Below, one piece after another: positions 13,699 through 15,486 of a stretch of DNA of 15,486 nucleotides. The notes beneath the pieces were generated by a model, which saw only the letters and a list, made by a program, of their open reading frames with translations, did no database searches and had not been told where the DNA came from. The DNA is taken from contig JAGLDB010000023.1 in NCBI GenBank assembly GCA_023145935.1, forward strand, positions 1-15,486, written 5' to 3'. The translations under genes and the position numbers were made by a program. The DNA comes from Candidatus Sabulitectum sp. (GTDB lineage: Bacteria > Fermentibacterota > Fermentibacteria > Fermentibacterales > Fermentibacteraceae). Position 1 is the stretch's first letter. Each line of letters opens with the position of its first letter.

Positions 13699-14677
13699 AA
13701 AAAACCTCCTGGTGTTGTGTTTTCCAGCAATCAATATACTTCTGATCATCCTGCTCTGCATTCTTCTAACATCCTGTACCGACCAGCAGGAAGCTGTGCC
13801 CGAGGCTTCTTCCCTGTTTTCAGAGGCAGGAGAGGCATACCGGAGTGGCGAGCTTCTCACCTGCAGAGAATTGCTTATCAGGGTATCTGATCTAGACCAG
13901 GAAAATCCAAATGTATGGAGAAATCTCGGGACGGTGAACCTCGATCTAGGTTTTTACGATGAAGCTATCACTGCCTACCGGAATGTGATAGCACTGGATT
14001 CAACCAGAGTTGATATTCTGATAGATGTTACCGGCGCTCTGCTTGGTGCAGGAAGACTTACAGAGGCTCTTCATACAGGCCAGCTGGCCATTCAACTTAA
14101 CCCCGGTAGTGGTATTGCATTCAATAATTACGGCATGGCTTTAATGGAGAACGGCTCTTTTGAAGATGCTGCAATGTGTTTTAATACTGCCTTGAGACGA
14201 GAGCCCGAAAATGCTTCTGTTCTTTACAACTGTGGTAGAATTACCATGATGGCTGGGAATATGGAGGAGGCGCTGTTGTTTTTTCAGGGTTCTGTGGCGG
14301 CGAATCCGTCTTTTGTTCAACCGCAGATTGAGGAAGCCAGGGTTCTGGGTATTCTTGAGCGACATGCAGAGGCTGAAGAGCTGATTCTCTTGGTTCTTGC
14401 AGCGGCTCCAGGGAATACAGAGGCTTTAAACATTCTTGCTTTAACTTATTCGTTAAGAGGCAGAGACGATGAAGCTGTTGTCGTGCTGCAATCCATTCTT
14501 TTGAATAATCCCGGTGACCTTCAAAGCAGACTTGGTCTGGCAGAGAGTTTTTACAGTCTGGGTGACCTGGAATCGGCATTGGAGAATTACAGATTTTTTC
14601 TTCGTGATGTTCAGGACACAGTTGGAACTTCTCATATCAGGTTAAGAATACAGGAATTGGAGGTTCTTTGTGATTAA
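13676..14677 (+). CDS. TPR-repeat lipoprotein
   Basis: ATG 13676 is preferred: AGGA and GGAAAG lie upstream at fitting distances, whereas ATG 13667 directly abuts AGGA. The 333-residue product has a lysine-rich n-region, a strongly hydrophobic stretch and a lipobox LTSC with Cys34. From about residue 78, seven tandem 34-residue TPR units follow, with the usual small/large pattern (for example NLGTVNLDLGFYDEAITAY, NYGMALMENGSFEDAAMCF). TPR solenoids bind partner proteins; in a periplasmic lipoprotein this suggests envelope assembly or secretion-related scaffolding. The gene overlaps the following GTG start by 8 bases, so the two are likely translated together. Its promoter must lie inside the divergent gene on the other strand. 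Confidence 0.85.
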   Translation: MKNRTANKKNLLVLCFPAINILLIILLCILLTSCTDQQEAVPEASSLFSEAGEAYRSGELLTCRELLIRVSDLDQENPNVWRNLGTVNLDLGFYDEAITAYRNVIALDSTRVDILIDVTGALLGAGRLTEALHTGQLAIQLNPGSGIAFNNYGMALMENGSFEDAAMCFNTALRREPENASVLYNCGRITMMAGNMEEALLFFQGSVAANPSFVQPQIEEARVLGILERHAEAEELILLVLAAAPGNTEALNILALTYSLRGRDDEAVVVLQSILLNNPGDLQSRLGLAESFYSLGDLESALENYRFFLRDVQDTVGTSHIRLRIQELEVLCD

Positions 14678-15323
14678 GCCAATCGTAAGTACAATTATAG
14701 TCGGTGCTATTCAAACCAATTGTTATGTGGTGAAATGTCCTGAGACCGGAGCAGTACTTGTTATTGATCCCGGGGACGATCATGTTCTGATAGAAAGAGG
14801 GTTAACCAGGCTGGACGCAATAATTTATACTCATGGTCACTTTGATCATGTTGGTGGTTCCGCTATGCTTGTTAAGCGTTTTGCACCTGAAACCATGATT
14901 CACAGGGCTGATGCTGATATGATGGCTTCAGCAGAAAGCCATGGAGCAGAATGGGGATTCAAGATCCACCAGCCTCCACCGGCAGACAGGTTTCTTGAAG
15001 AAGGTGATATTGTAGAGATAGGCAGGCTGACTTTTCTAATAAAACACACACCGGGTCACTCCAGGGGATCAATTTGTGTGGAAGGCCATGGACTGCTCTT
15101 CTCCGGCGATACTCTTTTTGCAGGTTCAGTGGGCAGAACTGATCTTCCGGGGAGTTCCCCGGAAGAAATGAAAAATACCCTGAAAAGAATTGCAATGCAC
15201 TTTGATCAAAGTACAACGGTGTTCCCGGGCCACGGGTCTGCAACAACAATGAGACATGAGATGAAAAACAATCCGTTTCTACAGTTTCGACTGACCCCTT
15301 GCCATATTGTATCAACCACATAA
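14670..15323 (+). CDS. Metallo-beta-lactamase-fold hydrolase, glyoxalase II-like
   Basis: GTG 14670 follows GGAGG (14659-14663) at 6 bases and overlaps the TPR gene's TAA. The 217-residue product has an intact dinuclear metal site: THGHFDH (His55, His57, Asp59, His60), TPGHS (His130), SGDTLF (Asp147) and PGHG (His188). TNCYVV near the N-terminus and VGRTDLPG are typical of YcbL/GloB2-type type II glyoxalase-like hydrolases. These cleave thioesters such as S-lactoylglutathione, or other small esters. It lacks the long C-terminal helical domain of classical GloB, which fits the short YcbL group. It is predicted cytoplasmic. Coupling to a TPR lipoprotein gives no direct hint of its substrate. 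Confidence 0.9.
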   Translation: MIKPIVSTIIVGAIQTNCYVVKCPETGAVLVIDPGDDHVLIERGLTRLDAIIYTHGHFDHVGGSAMLVKRFAPETMIHRADADMMASAESHGAEWGFKIHQPPPADRFLEEGDIVEIGRLTFLIKHTPGHSRGSICVEGHGLLFSGDTLFAGSVGRTDLPGSSPEEMKNTLKRIAMHFDQSTTVFPGHGSATTMRHEMKNNPFLQFRLTPCHIVSTT

Positions 15324-15342
15324 TAGTTATTGATGGTGTAGT

Positions 15343-15486
15343 ATGCTGAGAGGTGAGTATCTGATTGTGAAAGATGTAACTGAGAGACTGAAGAAGATTG
15401 AAAGAAGGATTGCTTTTGTTGCTACGCAGACCACTGGAGTTCTCTCTACTGAACTCTCTGAGGCATTGAAGGATGTCAGGTCCATT
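15343..15486 (+). CDS. Start of an unrecognised gene (3'-truncated)
   Basis: The frame opens at ATG 15343, 19 bases after the metallo-hydrolase stop, and stays open to the window edge (48 codons). A GTG at 15367, with AGGTGA 10 bases upstream, is an equally plausible start. The visible N-terminus is helical and highly charged (VTERLKKIERRIAFVA). The spacing suggests it is in the same operon as the two preceding genes. The opening helix superficially resembles YggS-type proteins but the following residues do not, so no family is assigned. Confidence 0.5.
   Translation, partial: MLRGEYLIVKDVTERLKKIERRIAFVATQTTGVLSTELSEALKDVRSI

Noticed and set aside
15343..15486. YggS-like PLP-binding protein at the right edge
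   Set aside because: Only the opening charged helix resembles YggS; the expected strand with the PLP lysine region does not follow in the visible part.
1..15486. CRISPR array, prophage, insertion sequence or toxin-antitoxin pair
   Set aside because: No regularly spaced direct repeats, transposase/integrase motifs or small paired genes were found on either strand.

Overview
The window looks like chromosomal DNA of a Gram-negative-type bacterium of moderate G+C content. Two large secreted proteins (1-1962 and 6127-7485) end in a small beta-rich domain with a D-[IM]-[ST]-G-R core. That is the style of the T9SS type A / FlgD-like C-terminal domains common in the FCB superphylum and its uncultivated relatives. 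Together with a gingipain-type protease, many lipoprotein or secretory N-termini, and strong Shine-Dalgarno (SD) sequences, this suggests an FCB-affiliated candidate phylum (Fermentibacteria/Aegiribacteria-like). The taxonomic call is inference only. No phage, transposase, integrase or CRISPR array is visible.

Layout. 1-1962: 3' part of a gingipain-like C25 cysteine protease. 2277-3656 (minus): SufS/CsdA-type cysteine desulfurase-like enzyme. 3657-3897: intergenic region with two 10-bp palindromes and a 10-bp inverted repeat. 3898-4518: secreted protein gene interrupted by an in-frame TGA inside a quasi-palindrome, followed by a strong hairpin terminator. 4619-5245: Trp-rich lipoprotein. 5246-5410: nested palindromic element between convergent genes. 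5411-5890 (minus): stand-alone cyclic-nucleotide-binding domain protein. 6127-8830: translationally coupled operon of a secreted beta-propeller-like protein, an SGNH-like hydrolase and a HAD phosphatase. 8811-9743 (minus): diacylglycerol/lipid kinase-family protein, overlapping the operon end. 9893-10222: MliC-like small exported protein. 10422-11489: flavodiiron/ODP-like metallo-beta-lactamase-fold protein with an extra C-terminal domain. 11594-12136: N-acetylmuramoyl-L-alanine amidase. 12207-12529: secG followed by tRNA-Leu with anticodon AAG, then a classic terminator. 12568-13698 (minus): thioredoxin-fold protein that has lost its CxxC. 13676-15323: TPR lipoprotein overlapping a glyoxalase II-like hydrolase. 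15343-15486: start of an unrecognised gene.

How it fits together. Much of the window concerns the cell envelope: secreted protease and other exported proteins, lipoproteins, a lysozyme-inhibitor-like protein, a peptidoglycan amidase and the SecG translocon subunit. The best-supported oddities are the tRNA-Leu(AAG) directly behind secG, the interrupted gene at 3898-4518, the large nested palindrome at 5262-5381, the cysteine-less TlpA-like domain, and the head-to-head overlapping gene starts near 13680. I do not see a clear multi-gene novel defence or metabolic system.
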